Source: Bacillus cereus group sp. RP43
GTDB taxonomy: Bacteria; Bacillota; Bacilli; Bacillales; Bacillaceae_G
Reading direction: 5' to 3'
Assembly: GCF_040459645.1 (NCBI RefSeq)
Contig: NZ_JARVHQ010000001.1
Span: 1,798,001 to 1,862,000, forward strand
DNA length: 64,000 nt
The notes beneath the pieces were generated by a model that saw only the letters and a program-made list of their open reading frames with translations, did not search any database and was not told where the DNA came from. This document shows, piece by piece, positions 1-8,789 of the stretch; within the stretch, counting starts at the first letter, position 1; every line of letters starts with the position of its first letter. The translations under genes and the position numbers were made by a program.

Positions 1-1
1 T

Positions 2-1540
2 ATATTACGTTACTTATGGCGTATTATGATTTTTGGATCTTCTTTAAAACTAGCTCGTCAACTCCGAAAGAATTTATATGAACATTTTACAAAGATGAGC
101 CCATCCTTTTATCAATCACGTCGTACGGGCGATTTGATGGCACATGCGACAAATGATATTCAGGCGATTCAACAAACTGCTGGGGCAGGTGTGTTAACGC
201 TCGTTGATTCATTAGCTGTTGGAGGATGTGTACTCGTAGCGATGGGGTTTACAATTAGCTGGAAGTTAACGCTGTTAAGTTTAATTCCGATGCCAATTGT
301 AGCTATTTCTACAAATTATTATGGAACTTTATTGCATAGAAGATTTCATAAAGCACAGCAATCGTTTTCTGAAATCAATGATAAAGTACAAGAAAGTATG
401 AGTGGGATGAAGGTAATTCGCTCACTTGGACAAGAGAAAGAGGATTTACAATCGTTTCGGAAGAAATCGGAAGATGTCGTACATAAAAATATGCTAGTCG
501 CACGTATTGACTCGTTATTCGATCCAACGATTGCCCTAATTGTCGGATTTTCATTTTTAATCGCAATTTGTTACGGATCATTATTAGTTGTACGGGGCGA
601 ATTAACTGTAGGAGAATTAGTAACATTTACAACATACTTAGGGACTCTTGTATGGCCAATGTTAGCTTTTGGATGGCTATTTAATATTATGGAGCGTGGA
701 CGTGCTTCGTATGATCGTGTGGAGAAAATACTTTCACAGACTTCGGATGTAGTGAATAAGGAAGATGCTATACATGCTATAGCAAGTGGTGATGTTTCGT
801 TTGCTGTTGATTCGTTTTCTTATAAAAAGAATGAACTATTAAACTTAAAAGATATTTACTTTAACTTAAGAAAAGGTGAAACGTTAGGAATTGTAGGGCG
901 TACCGGTGCAGGGAAGACGACGTTATTAAAATGTTTAATTCGCGAGTATGACCACTTTAATGGTGAATTAAAAGTTGGTGAGCGGGATATTCGAGATTTA
1001 ACACTTCACGGTGTACGCTCTGCAATTTCATACGTACCGCAAGATCATTTTTTATTTTCAGCGAGTGTTGGGGAGAACATTGCTTTTGGAAAGGCTGATG
1101 CTACATATAAAGAAATTAACAGGGCTGCTGAGATTGCTTGTATTCATAATGATATTATTCAATTTTCGGAAGGATATGAAACGGTAGTGGGTGAAAGAGG
1201 GGTTTCGCTATCAGGAGGCCAAAAACAGCGAATTTCAATTGCACGTGCGTTATTAACGAATGCTGAAATTTTAATTTTAGATGATTGTTTATCAGCTGTA
1301 GATGCAAAAACAGAAGAAACTATATTAACTGCATTGAAACGAGAAAGAGCAGAAAAAACGACGATTATTACTGCGCACCGTTTAAGTGCGATTCAGCATG
1401 CAAATCTTATTCTTGTTATTGATGAAGGTAAGGTTATGCAGCGTGGAACACATGAACAACTAATGAACGAAAATGGTTGGTATAAAGAAATGTATGAAAG
1501 CCAGCAGTTAGAGGCGTTGGTAGAGAAAGGAGGCGTATGA
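2..1540 (+). CDS. bmrC: Heterodimeric ABC exporter, BmrC/YheI-type half (5' end outside window)
   Basis: This is a type IV ABC exporter half-transporter with a membrane domain followed by an ATPase domain. The reading frame is open from base 2, so the N-terminus lies upstream of the window. The ATPase domain has a Walker A (GRTGAGKTT) and a canonical signature (LSGGQ), but Walker B ends in LDD, with Asp where the catalytic Glu should be. That is the degenerate half of BmrCD-type heterodimers, which export drugs in Bacillus. It overlaps the next gene by 4 bp, as expected for partners. Assignment to YheI/BmrC is by sequence resemblance and pairing; the substrate is not shown. Confidence 0.85.
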   Translation: MLRYLWRIMIFGSSLKLARQLRKNLYEHFTKMSPSFYQSRRTGDLMAHATNDIQAIQQTAGAGVLTLVDSLAVGGCVLVAMGFTISWKLTLLSLIPMPIVAISTNYYGTLLHRRFHKAQQSFSEINDKVQESMSGMKVIRSLGQEKEDLQSFRKKSEDVVHKNMLVARIDSLFDPTIALIVGFSFLIAICYGSLLVVRGELTVGELVTFTTYLGTLVWPMLAFGWLFNIMERGRASYDRVEKILSQTSDVVNKEDAIHAIASGDVSFAVDSFSYKKNELLNLKDIYFNLRKGETLGIVGRTGAGKTTLLKCLIREYDHFNGELKVGERDIRDLTLHGVRSAISYVPQDHFLFSASVGENIAFGKADATYKEINRAAEIACIHNDIIQFSEGYETVVGERGVSLSGGQKQRISIARALLTNAEILILDDCLSAVDAKTEETILTALKRERAEKTTIITAHRLSAIQHANLILVIDEGKVMQRGTHEQLMNENGWYKEMYESQQLEALVEKGGV

Positions 1541-3303
1541 TGGCTGAGAAAAAGCGGAGTGATTTAAGGCGATTGCTTTCTTATATGAGACCATATAAAG
1601 GGTTATTAGCGTTAGCATTTTTATTTCTAGTTGGTGCAACTGTAACTGAAATGATGGGTCCTTTTTTAATTAAACAATTTCTTGATGAACACTTAGTACC
1701 ACGTAACTTTGAACAATCAGCACTTGTTACTCTATTTGTAGTGTATATTATTGCTCACTTATTAAAAGTATTATTTACGTATTTAGACTTATTGTACTTT
1801 CAAAATATCGCTTTTAAGATTGTTCAAGATATGCGAGTTGAAGTGTATGAACATGTTCAAAAATTGTCATTAAGTTTCTTTGATCGTACGCCGATTGGTA
1901 CACTTGTATCTCGTATAACGAATGATACGGAAGCGATTAAGGATTTTTATGTTAGTGTACTATCAACATTCGTGAAAAATGTAGTCTTTTTAGTAGGGAT
2001 TTTAGTAGCGATGTTTTTACTAGATGTAAAATTAGCGCTATTTTCGCTCATATTAATTCCAATTATGTTTGCGATTATGGTGCTGTATCGCCGGAAAAGT
2101 GCAGCTTTTTATTTAGAGGTACGTAATCAACTGAGTGTATTAAATGCAAAGTTAAATGAGTCCATTCAAGGGATGAATATTGTTCAAGTGTTCCGGCAAG
2201 AAAAGCGGATGAGAAAAGAGTTTGAAGAAGTGAACAACAAGCATTATAGTGCTGGACGTCGTACATTGAAATTAGATGCATTACTTTTACGTCCAGCAAC
2301 AGATCTTGTTCATATTGTAGCAATTGCGTTAGTTCTTGGTTTATTTGGAATTGACGCTTTAAAGAGTCCTGTTGAAGTAGGGGTTTTATATGCTTTTGTT
2401 AACTATATACATCGTTTCTTCCAGCCGGTAAATGAGATGATGATGAAACTATCTTTCTTCCAACAAGCGCTCGTTTCATCATCGCGTGTATTTCATTTAA
2501 TGGACGATAAAGATTTAGCTCCTGTTCAAATCGGGAGTGAAAATCCACAAGTAGTTAACGGGGAAATTCAGTTTAAAGATGTTACTTTTTCATATGATGG
2601 AAAGCGTGACGTTTTAAAAAATGTATCTTTTCACGTAAAGCCAGGGCAAACGGTTGCTTTCGTTGGACACACTGGTAGTGGTAAGAGTACAATTATGAAT
2701 TTATTAATGAGATTTTACAATATTAAATCAGGTAATATTGTAATAGACGGAGTGGGTTTAGAGAAGTTTGAAGAACAAGAAATTCGAAAGAAAATTGGTC
2801 TTGTGCTGCAAGATGCATTTTTATTTACTGGAAATGTAAAGCAAAACATTCGTATGTATAATGAAGAGATAACGGATGAAGAGATAGAAGAAGCAGCGCG
2901 ATTTGTGCAAGCGAATACGTTTATTGAAAAATTACCAGAGAAATACGATACAGAAGTAGTCGAAAGAGGAGCTGCGTTTTCTAGTGGTCAAAGGCAATTA
3001 ATTGCTTTTGCTAGAACGATAGCAACTAATCCGAAAGTATTAGTGCTAGATGAAGCGACGGCAAATATTGATACAGAAACAGAGGAGGCTATCCAAACGG
3101 CATTGCAGCAAATGCGAAAAGGTAGAACAACGATAGCGATTGCACACAGATTGTCTACAATCCAAGATGCGGATCAAATATTTGTTATGCATGAAGGGGA
3201 AATCATAGAAAGAGGTACACATCAAGAGTTGCTTAGTAAACAAGGACTTTACTACAATATGTACTTACTACAAAATAAAGGGAGTTTACAAAAGGCCTTG
3301 TGA
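1537..3303 (+). CDS. bmrD: Heterodimeric ABC exporter, BmrD/YheH-type half
   Basis: Second half of the exporter: six predicted membrane helices in about residues 1-320, then an ATPase domain. Walker A is GHTGSGKST and Walker B is VLVLDEA with the catalytic Glu, while the signature is altered to FSSGQ. Its altered signature pairs with the partner's defective Walker B, and its good Walker B pairs with the partner's good LSGGQ, giving one dead and one active ATP site. The protein is 588 residues, shorter than B. subtilis YheH (about 673). AAAGGAGG sits just upstream; the second ATG at 1540 has the better spacing. The gene ends inside a terminator hairpin. Confidence 0.87.
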   Translation: MMAEKKRSDLRRLLSYMRPYKGLLALAFLFLVGATVTEMMGPFLIKQFLDEHLVPRNFEQSALVTLFVVYIIAHLLKVLFTYLDLLYFQNIAFKIVQDMRVEVYEHVQKLSLSFFDRTPIGTLVSRITNDTEAIKDFYVSVLSTFVKNVVFLVGILVAMFLLDVKLALFSLILIPIMFAIMVLYRRKSAAFYLEVRNQLSVLNAKLNESIQGMNIVQVFRQEKRMRKEFEEVNNKHYSAGRRTLKLDALLLRPATDLVHIVAIALVLGLFGIDALKSPVEVGVLYAFVNYIHRFFQPVNEMMMKLSFFQQALVSSSRVFHLMDDKDLAPVQIGSENPQVVNGEIQFKDVTFSYDGKRDVLKNVSFHVKPGQTVAFVGHTGSGKSTIMNLLMRFYNIKSGNIVIDGVGLEKFEEQEIRKKIGLVLQDAFLFTGNVKQNIRMYNEEITDEEIEEAARFVQANTFIEKLPEKYDTEVVERGAAFSSGQRQLIAFARTIATNPKVLVLDEATANIDTETEEAIQTALQQMRKGRTTIAIAHRLSTIQDADQIFVMHEGEIIERGTHQELLSKQGLYYNMYLLQNKGSLQKAL

Positions 3304-3319
3304 TTACAAGGCCTTTTTT
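3291..3319 (+). terminator. Terminator of the bmrCD-like operon
   Basis: The arm AAAGGCCTTGT, the loop GATT and the arm ACAAGGCCTTT are followed by T residues. The left arm includes the last codons and stop of the upstream gene. Confidence 0.85.
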
Positions 3320-3503
3320 GAGGTGTTAAAAGTGTATTAATGGAGTTTCTGGTGTACGGTGTAGTTTCAATTTCACTTTTTTCTTAAACATCTCGACAAA
3401 ATAAATATATTAGAACTTTATTACTCTAGCATAAAGGTCGTGTCCATTAACTGAATGTGTACATATTGTATACGGAATAAAAAAATTTGATAGGAGCTTT
3501 TAT

Positions 3504-4550
3504 ATGCAAAATAGATCCAGTTCAAATATTACGTTTATCGATGTGTCTCATTGGGAAGGAAGCATCGACTGGAATGCTGTGAAGTCATCTGGCATTTCAG
3601 CGGCGTATGCAAAAGCGACGGAAGGTGTGAACTATATTGACCCTACTTTCGTTCAAAATGTACAAGCTGCGAGAAATGCGAATGTATTAATTGGTGCATA
3701 TCATTTTGCGCACCCAGAACAAAATGATGCCATTTCAGAAGCGAAATATTTTGTGAATATCTTACAGAGTAATCAGACGGACTTAATTCCTGTTTTAGAT
3801 TTAGAATCGCCAACGGATACTAGCAATAGTAGTTTAACGGGTGCGACTATATCGAATTGGGCAAGAAGTTTCGTAAATTATGTGAAACAAGCTACTGGGA
3901 AAAATGTAATGTTATATACAGGAGTTTGGTATATTAATGAATTTGGAATTAGCGGGTTAAGTGACATTCCACTATGGATTTCCAGATATTCTAGTATACC
4001 GCCTGCTGATGCTGGTGGATGGACAGAGTGGACAGCATGGCAGTACACAGATTCTGGGCAAATTTCAGGTGTAGGAAATTGTGATGTATCAGCAGCTGTT
4101 TCATTAGAAGCTTTACAAGGAAATGGAGCAAGTGGTGGAGGTAATGTTCCCACGCCTAATAATGCGACTCCAGTATACGGAGTTGCTGTAATTAATGGAG
4201 ATAATGTGAATTTACGAAGTGGACCATCTTTACAGTCTAGTGTAATTCGCCAATTGAATCGTGGCGAATCATATGAAGTTTGGGGAGAACAAGATGGATG
4301 GCTCTGTTTAGGGACAAATCAGTGGGTATATAATGATTCAAGTTATATTCAGTATAAACATTATGTGGCAACTATTACTGGCGATAATGTGAATATGCGA
4401 GACGCTCCATCATTAAACGGGAATGTTATAAGACAGTTACATCATGGTGAATCATATCGAGTATGGAGTAAGCAAGATGGATGGCTTTGCTTAGGGACAA
4501 ATCAATGGGTATACTATGATTCAAGTTATATTCAGTATGGTGTACAATAA
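3504..4550 (+). CDS. GH25 muramidase with two SH3b domains
   Basis: Peptidoglycan-cleaving lysozyme of glycoside hydrolase family 25. The catalytic domain spans about residues 9-205 with the family's early Asp (D13) and the DLE motif (D99, E101). A Gly/Pro/Asn linker leads to two bacterial SH3 domains (about 225-285 and 287-346) that are near copies of each other, both containing the run DGWLCLGTNQWVY. There is no signal peptide or membrane anchor, so it would need holin-type release or lysis, as phage endolysins do; alternatively it acts on the spore cortex or mother cell. The gene stands alone between terminators, with AGGAG before the ATG. Confidence 0.88.
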   Translation: MQNRSSSNITFIDVSHWEGSIDWNAVKSSGISAAYAKATEGVNYIDPTFVQNVQAARNANVLIGAYHFAHPEQNDAISEAKYFVNILQSNQTDLIPVLDLESPTDTSNSSLTGATISNWARSFVNYVKQATGKNVMLYTGVWYINEFGISGLSDIPLWISRYSSIPPADAGGWTEWTAWQYTDSGQISGVGNCDVSAAVSLEALQGNGASGGGNVPTPNNATPVYGVAVINGDNVNLRSGPSLQSSVIRQLNRGESYEVWGEQDGWLCLGTNQWVYNDSSYIQYKHYVATITGDNVNMRDAPSLNGNVIRQLHHGESYRVWSKQDGWLCLGTNQWVYYDSSYIQYGVQ

Positions 4551-4559
4551 AGTGAACTT

Positions 4560-4588
4560 AAAAGGTATCTCGACTGAGGTGCCTTTTA
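4560..4588 (+). terminator. Terminator after the GH25 muramidase
   Basis: Arms AAAAGGTATCTC and GAGGTGCCTTTT around a GACT loop, with two G-U pairs. The T run is short. Confidence 0.65.
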
Positions 4589-4690
4589 GTAAAAATATAT
4601 AATTTTTACAAAGTGTATATTGAAAGCATAGTATAATATAATGGATATATTTATAAAAAATAATCGAAAATGAAATAAAGGAGTAATAAT

Positions 4691-5725
4691 ATGGAGTATG
4701 TGCTAATGGGTGGAATTTTAATATTATTAGCTGCAGTGTTTGTACTGTTTTATAAAAATAAGCAGTTAGAATCAGAGAGTCAGCAAGTAGAGTTTGAAAA
4801 GAAACAAGCGATTGAAACGTATGAAAGTGAGATTGCAGCTACGATTACGGAGCATAAAGAAAAACAAGATACTTTAAAGAATATGGAACAGAAAAAATAT
4901 AATGATTTACAAGTGAATACAGCTAGAGAACTTGAAAATATGCGTATGATGAAAAATCAATTGGCAGTTCAACATAGTAAAGAACGTAGTGAAATGCAAG
5001 ATAAGCATACTAATGAAATACATATGTTTCAAAATTTAATTGCGGATTTACGAGAATATGCCAAAAATGGTGCTGAAGTGAATGCGCATGAAACATTACA
5101 TTATATGAAGAGAGGTTTCGTGGAGCAAGGAATAATACTAGAAGAAGAGTTTCATATTATACCGAACGTTTTTATGAGAAGTAACAAATATAGAGATAAA
5201 CATGACATAAACGATAATCGAATCCATCACCTCATCTTATGTAAAACTGGTATTTATCTACTTGAGACGAAAGAATGGACGGGGACATTAATTCATGGTT
5301 TAACGAGAAAAAATGCTGGTATATATTCATTTATGATTGAGGAAATTGGTAAGTATCAACATGAAATTGAAAAAGAAGAGACGTTTGAATTTATTACGGA
5401 TGGAACTTCATTAACTTTGCAAGTAAGAAATGAAGGGAATCCAGCGTATAAAGCGAAAATACTATCTCAAACTTTATATAATTGTTTGGAAGAAATGCAA
5501 GTAGATATTGTAAAGGGAAAAGTAAAACCGATTGTATATTTTGAAAATGAAAGTGGAAAAGAAGTTATTGATCTTTCTAATGAAGAATTGCCGAGATTTA
5601 AAGATAGAGAGCAAATTGTAACGTTTTTCAGAAATGAAGTTTTAACAAGTGAAGTACTATATACAGCACGAGAACTAAAAAAGATTAGAGATATGATTGG
5701 CCAGATGAATTATGTTGCGAAGTGA
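4691..5725 (+). CDS. Membrane-anchored coiled-coil protein with NERD domain
   Basis: An N-terminal membrane helix (about residues 2-20) is followed by a long Glu/Lys-rich coiled coil (about 22-130) and a nuclease-related (NERD) domain. In the domain, HHLILCKTGIYLLETKEWTG fits the strand-Gly-strand-ExK pattern of the endonuclease-like fold. NERD proteins are thought to be nucleases or nuclease-derived, but their cellular role is mostly unknown. AAGGAG lies at good spacing before the ATG. The gene has no operon partner, and a bcr1-like repeat begins directly after its stop. The domain call is fairly firm; no function is proven. Confidence 0.75.
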   Translation: MEYVLMGGILILLAAVFVLFYKNKQLESESQQVEFEKKQAIETYESEIAATITEHKEKQDTLKNMEQKKYNDLQVNTARELENMRMMKNQLAVQHSKERSEMQDKHTNEIHMFQNLIADLREYAKNGAEVNAHETLHYMKRGFVEQGIILEEEFHIIPNVFMRSNKYRDKHDINDNRIHHLILCKTGIYLLETKEWTGTLIHGLTRKNAGIYSFMIEEIGKYQHEIEKEETFEFITDGTSLTLQVRNEGNPAYKAKILSQTLYNCLEEMQVDIVKGKVKPIVYFENESGKEVIDLSNEELPRFKDREQIVTFFRNEVLTSEVLYTARELKKIRDMIGQMNYVAK

Positions 5726-5728
5726 AAA

Positions 5729-5834
5729 ATAAAGTAAAACTTTAATCAGCGGGGTTTTATGGGCAAACCGACTCCTACCCTGCACAGCCGAATTTTGAGG
5801 TGGGAATCTAACTGCCCGCAAATAGCGGGATAAA
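5729..5834 (+). mobile_element. bcr1-like repeat, internally deleted copy
   Basis: It begins with ATAAAGTAAAACTTTAATCA and ends with GCGGGATAAA, the same termini as the reverse complement of the repeat at 51283-51434. The flanking ATAAA at 5729-5733 and 5830-5834 look like a 5-bp target duplication. About 96 bases lie between them, versus 147 in the other copy; the central part carrying the second hairpin is missing. bcr1 is, from memory, a non-coding mobile repeat of about 155 bp restricted to the B. cereus group with this kind of duplication. Confidence 0.75.
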
Positions 5835-5849
5835 GTAGGTGTTATTTGG

Positions 5850-6419
5850 GTGGAGAAAGGTAAAAGCACTATAATGTGGGGGATGTTGTACATTTATTTT
5901 TGTTTGTATATATTAATGTACATTGCGTTTATTTTCGTTATTGATATGGTTCATGTGTCATTGAGTGTAATGAGTATTTTGGTGGTAGTAATGCCTTTTA
6001 TTTTATTAGTTATTATTCAAAAGTCTATCTTACATGTTTCGGTAAGACGTGATAAAGGTAAGAAACAACTGTTCACTATAATGATGGTGGGTCTCATTCC
6101 ATTGCTAGTATGCACCGTACAATTAAGTATAAATAAATACACTTCAAACTTTAATCAGGATCGGTGGTTAAATTATGAAGAAAAACGAGTACATATGGTA
6201 GATGACCTATTACAGGAGCATAAATTGATAGGGAAATCAAACGAGGAAATTACAAAATTGTTTGGCCCCCCTATGAAAACGAGAAGTTGGGCAGAGGGAA
6301 TTACTACTTTGTACTATCTTGGGAATGAACGTGGTTTCATACCTATAGATAGTGAATGTCTTGTTTTGCAATTTGATAAAGATGGTAGAGTTATAGAGTA
6401 TAAGGTACAACGAGATTGA
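5850..6419 (+). CDS. Small membrane protein with a C-terminal BamE-like domain
   Basis: Three predicted membrane helices (about residues 8-30, 36-57 and 74-92) precede a soluble region. The motif GKSNEEITKLFGPP followed by strand-rich sequence resembles the BamE/SmpA-like helix-then-sheet fold often used for lipoprotein and membrane assembly factors. The GTG at 5850 is the longest start. The ATG at 5874 is an alternative, with GGAGAAAGG upstream. The GTG is only 15 bases beyond the bcr1 copy, so that repeat now forms its upstream region. I do not recognise a named family. Confidence 0.6.
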   Translation: MEKGKSTIMWGMLYIYFCLYILMYIAFIFVIDMVHVSLSVMSILVVVMPFILLVIIQKSILHVSVRRDKGKKQLFTIMMVGLIPLLVCTVQLSINKYTSNFNQDRWLNYEEKRVHMVDDLLQEHKLIGKSNEEITKLFGPPMKTRSWAEGITTLYYLGNERGFIPIDSECLVLQFDKDGRVIEYKVQRD

Positions 6420-6432
6420 AATAGTGAGAGGA

Positions 6433-6460
6433 GAAGCTATACCTTTTATAGCTTCTTTTC
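6433..6460 (+). terminator. Terminator after the small membrane protein
   Basis: GAAGCTATA, loop CCTTT, TATAGCTTC, then TTTTC. Confidence 0.75.
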
Positions 6461-6590
6461 TATATTCCAATATAGAAAAAGTAGGCAAATAGTAGTCATT
6501 CCTATCTATACGAATGAGATAGAGTTTGTTATATTGTAAAGGGTTATTTAGTTTAGAAGTTTGCTAGATAGCCTTAAATATTTTAGATTA

Positions 6591-6639
6591 GGGAGGGAAG
6601 TTAACACGAATTAAGATATAAACGTGTTAAATAATTAGT
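6591..6639 (+). promoter_or_regulatory. Leader hairpin between ribosome binding site and start codon
   Basis: GGGAGGG at 6591-6597 lies 42 bases before the only plausible ATG (6640), since a stop codon in frame is at 6628. Between them a perfect inverted repeat (TTAACACG at 6601-6608, CGTGTTAA at 6623-6630, 14-base loop) would fold out 30 bases and leave the Shine-Dalgarno about 12 bases from the ATG. This suggests structure-dependent translation of the S-layer amidase. The repeat could instead be a protein operator. Confidence 0.5.
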
Positions 6640-8364
6640 ATGAAAAAAGAATTTTATAATGTTTTAGCTGCATCAATTATATTTAGTATGGTAACGATTC
6701 CAAGTTTTTCCTATGCAGACACAGTAGAAAAGACCGTAACAATTTCAACAGACGAGCAAGCATTAAAAAGTATTGAAAGCCATATGAAAGATGAAGATGG
6801 ACGTGGAGAGAGCAAAGGAATAACAAATGAAGTACAAGGAGATTTTTTTGTACATATAATAGGTTCAGCATCTTTATTTGATTCTGCTGAGTTACAAAAA
6901 GCGACAGGTGTTCAGCTTTCTAATCAAGTAGTAAAAGCCGAAAAACGAAAAGGAAACGCTTACTATGTGCAAACAGAATCTGGAGCTGGGTGGATACAAA
7001 GTAGTGAAGGAAATGTAGAGGTTAAGGAAGTTTATCACTTGGCAAACGAAAAATTAGTAATTAATGAAGAGACAGCTACATATTCCGCACCATTTAATTC
7101 ATATAAAGACGAGAAAGTGTTACAACCGCAAACAATTATTGCAATTGGGCAAGCTGGAGAGTGGTTCCAAGTCCAAATAGATAATGAGGTGAAATGGATC
7201 TATTCACCTTCAGCAAAATTTGAAGGTACAAAAGCATCTCTTATTCAAAGTACAACCCCAACTCGTACGAAACGTGAAGCGGTTATGTATGCAGCGCCAT
7301 CAGCAGAGAAAACAACGGATATTTACGGTGTACCATTAAAGGAAATGATTGTACCAACAGGAAATGAAAATATTCGTCCAGGTTATGCGATGAAACCAAA
7401 ATACATTACAATTCATGAGACGGATAATTATAGTGTTGGAGCAAATGCTAGAAACCATGCACAATATTTATACAGCCAAGCAACAGGAACGACTGATCGT
7501 TCAGCATCTTGGCATTTTACAGTAGATGATAAAGAAATTTATCAACATCTACCATTAAATGAAAATGCTTGGCATGCTGGAGATGGAGCAGAAGGAACTG
7601 GTAACAGAGAATCAATTGCAATTGAAATTGCTGTCAACCAAGATGGTGATTATAATAAAGCTGTGGAAAATGCTCGCAAACTAGCAGCCTATTTAATGGG
7701 GGAGTTAAATGTTCCTTTAGAAAATGTGAAAAAACATCAATTTTGGAGCGGAAAGAATTGTCCGGCCATTATGATAAAGAATAATGCGTGGGAGCCATTT
7801 TTACAGGGAACGAAAGCTTATTATGATGCGAATCATAAAGATGATATAACTGGCGGTTGGTATGAAGCTGATATTCGTGAATTAGATAAAAGAGGTATTA
7901 TGGTTGGAGACGGAAAGGGTTCTTACTGGCCAGAACGTCTTGTAACACGTGGTGAATTTGCGAATTTAGTTTCAAGATCATTGCAATTACCAGAGGGGAA
8001 ATCGAATTTCAAAGATTTAAACACAGCACATCCATCGTTAGTAGATGGTATTAATCGTGCAGCTAGTGCTGGGATTATAAGTGGACGAGGAAATGATATA
8101 TTTGCTCCTAATGATACGATTAAACGTGATGAAGCTGTCATTATGATTGACCGTGCATTGCAATACAAAAATATTAAAGGTAATTTAGTTCCATTACCAT
8201 TTACGGATCAAAATTTAGCGTATGATAAACAGGCGGTTCAACGTGTTTATGGATTAGGTATTGTAAAAGGGAATGAGAATAATGAGTTTATGCCAAAAGG
8301 TTCTGCAACACGTGGAGAATCGGCAGCATTTATTAATAGAATGTTAAAAGTAATAGAGAAGTAA
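6640..8364 (+). CDS. S-layer-anchored N-acetylmuramoyl-L-alanine amidase
   Basis: Secreted cell-wall hydrolase. A signal peptide (about residues 1-26, cut after SYA) is followed by a region with SH3-like strands (about 60-190), an Amidase_2 domain (about 250-395) and three S-layer homology repeats (about 405-574) that bind pyruvylated secondary wall polymer. The amidase shows the expected zinc-site elements: ITIHE, WHAGDG and the late KNCPA. It should cleave the bond between muramic acid and L-alanine at the cell surface. A leader hairpin precedes the start. B. cereus group genomes carry many SLH amidases, and the exact orthologue is not claimed. Confidence 0.88.
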   Translation: MKKEFYNVLAASIIFSMVTIPSFSYADTVEKTVTISTDEQALKSIESHMKDEDGRGESKGITNEVQGDFFVHIIGSASLFDSAELQKATGVQLSNQVVKAEKRKGNAYYVQTESGAGWIQSSEGNVEVKEVYHLANEKLVINEETATYSAPFNSYKDEKVLQPQTIIAIGQAGEWFQVQIDNEVKWIYSPSAKFEGTKASLIQSTTPTRTKREAVMYAAPSAEKTTDIYGVPLKEMIVPTGNENIRPGYAMKPKYITIHETDNYSVGANARNHAQYLYSQATGTTDRSASWHFTVDDKEIYQHLPLNENAWHAGDGAEGTGNRESIAIEIAVNQDGDYNKAVENARKLAAYLMGELNVPLENVKKHQFWSGKNCPAIMIKNNAWEPFLQGTKAYYDANHKDDITGGWYEADIRELDKRGIMVGDGKGSYWPERLVTRGEFANLVSRSLQLPEGKSNFKDLNTAHPSLVDGINRAASAGIISGRGNDIFAPNDTIKRDEAVIMIDRALQYKNIKGNLVPLPFTDQNLAYDKQAVQRVYGLGIVKGNENNEFMPKGSATRGESAAFINRMLKVIEK

Positions 8365-8371
8365 ATAATAG

Positions 8372-8408
8372 AAAGGCATTCGCTTTAGCGAGTGCTTTTT
8401 TATTTTTC
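8372..8408 (+). terminator. Terminator after the SLH amidase
   Basis: Arms AAAGGCATTCGCT and AGCGAGTGCTTTT followed by a T-rich tract. Confidence 0.8.
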
Positions 8409-8534
8409 AATATGTTATAGACAGGGGATGTGAATTTTGGCTGGAATAAGGAATGAAAGCGGAGGTGATGCATATATTTAGATGCATTGGGTAGTTTTTT
8501 ATAATTTTGTATAAAATGAAAAGGAGGTAAGACG

Positions 8535-8681
8535 GTGAAAGCGATACCGACTGATGTCCTGAGTAAGGAATTGATGGAAAGAGAAGGGGTTATATCTATT
8601 ACAGTGAAGGAATTTGAAAAGATAGAAGTGGCCGGGGTTGTTGTCTCTGGACCAGCTGTAATTTTGATTAATCAAGATTAA
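8535..8681 (+). CDS. 48-residue protein resembling the phage-associated BC1881 family
   Basis: A GTG start with a near-perfect AAAGGAGGT at 8519-8527 supports translation. The product begins MKAIPTDVLSKELMEREGV and ends GPAVILINQD; this layout, a short helix then a strand ending in GPA-[IV]-x-hydrophobic, resembles the small BC1881-type proteins found in Bacillus and Listeria phages. The role is unknown. No other phage genes are adjacent, so it would be a stray phage-derived gene. It has its own terminator, and a possible promoter (TTGGGT, 17 bases, TATAAA) directly upstream. The family call is from memory and needs checking. Confidence 0.65.
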   Translation: MKAIPTDVLSKELMEREGVISITVKEFEKIEVAGVVVSGPAVILINQD

Positions 8682-8709
8682 GTACATATTATCAATATAG
8701 AAAAGTAGT

Positions 8710-8735
8710 AAAAGCATCCGTTTAGGGTGCTTTTT
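8710..8735 (+). terminator. Terminator after the 48-residue gene
   Basis: AAAGCATCC, loop GTTTA, GGGTGCTTTTT; one G-U pair. Confidence 0.75.
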
Positions 8736-8789
8736 GTTTGTATAGAAGTGTGCATATGATAGATAATTGGGGTATTGGAGGGGGAGTAT

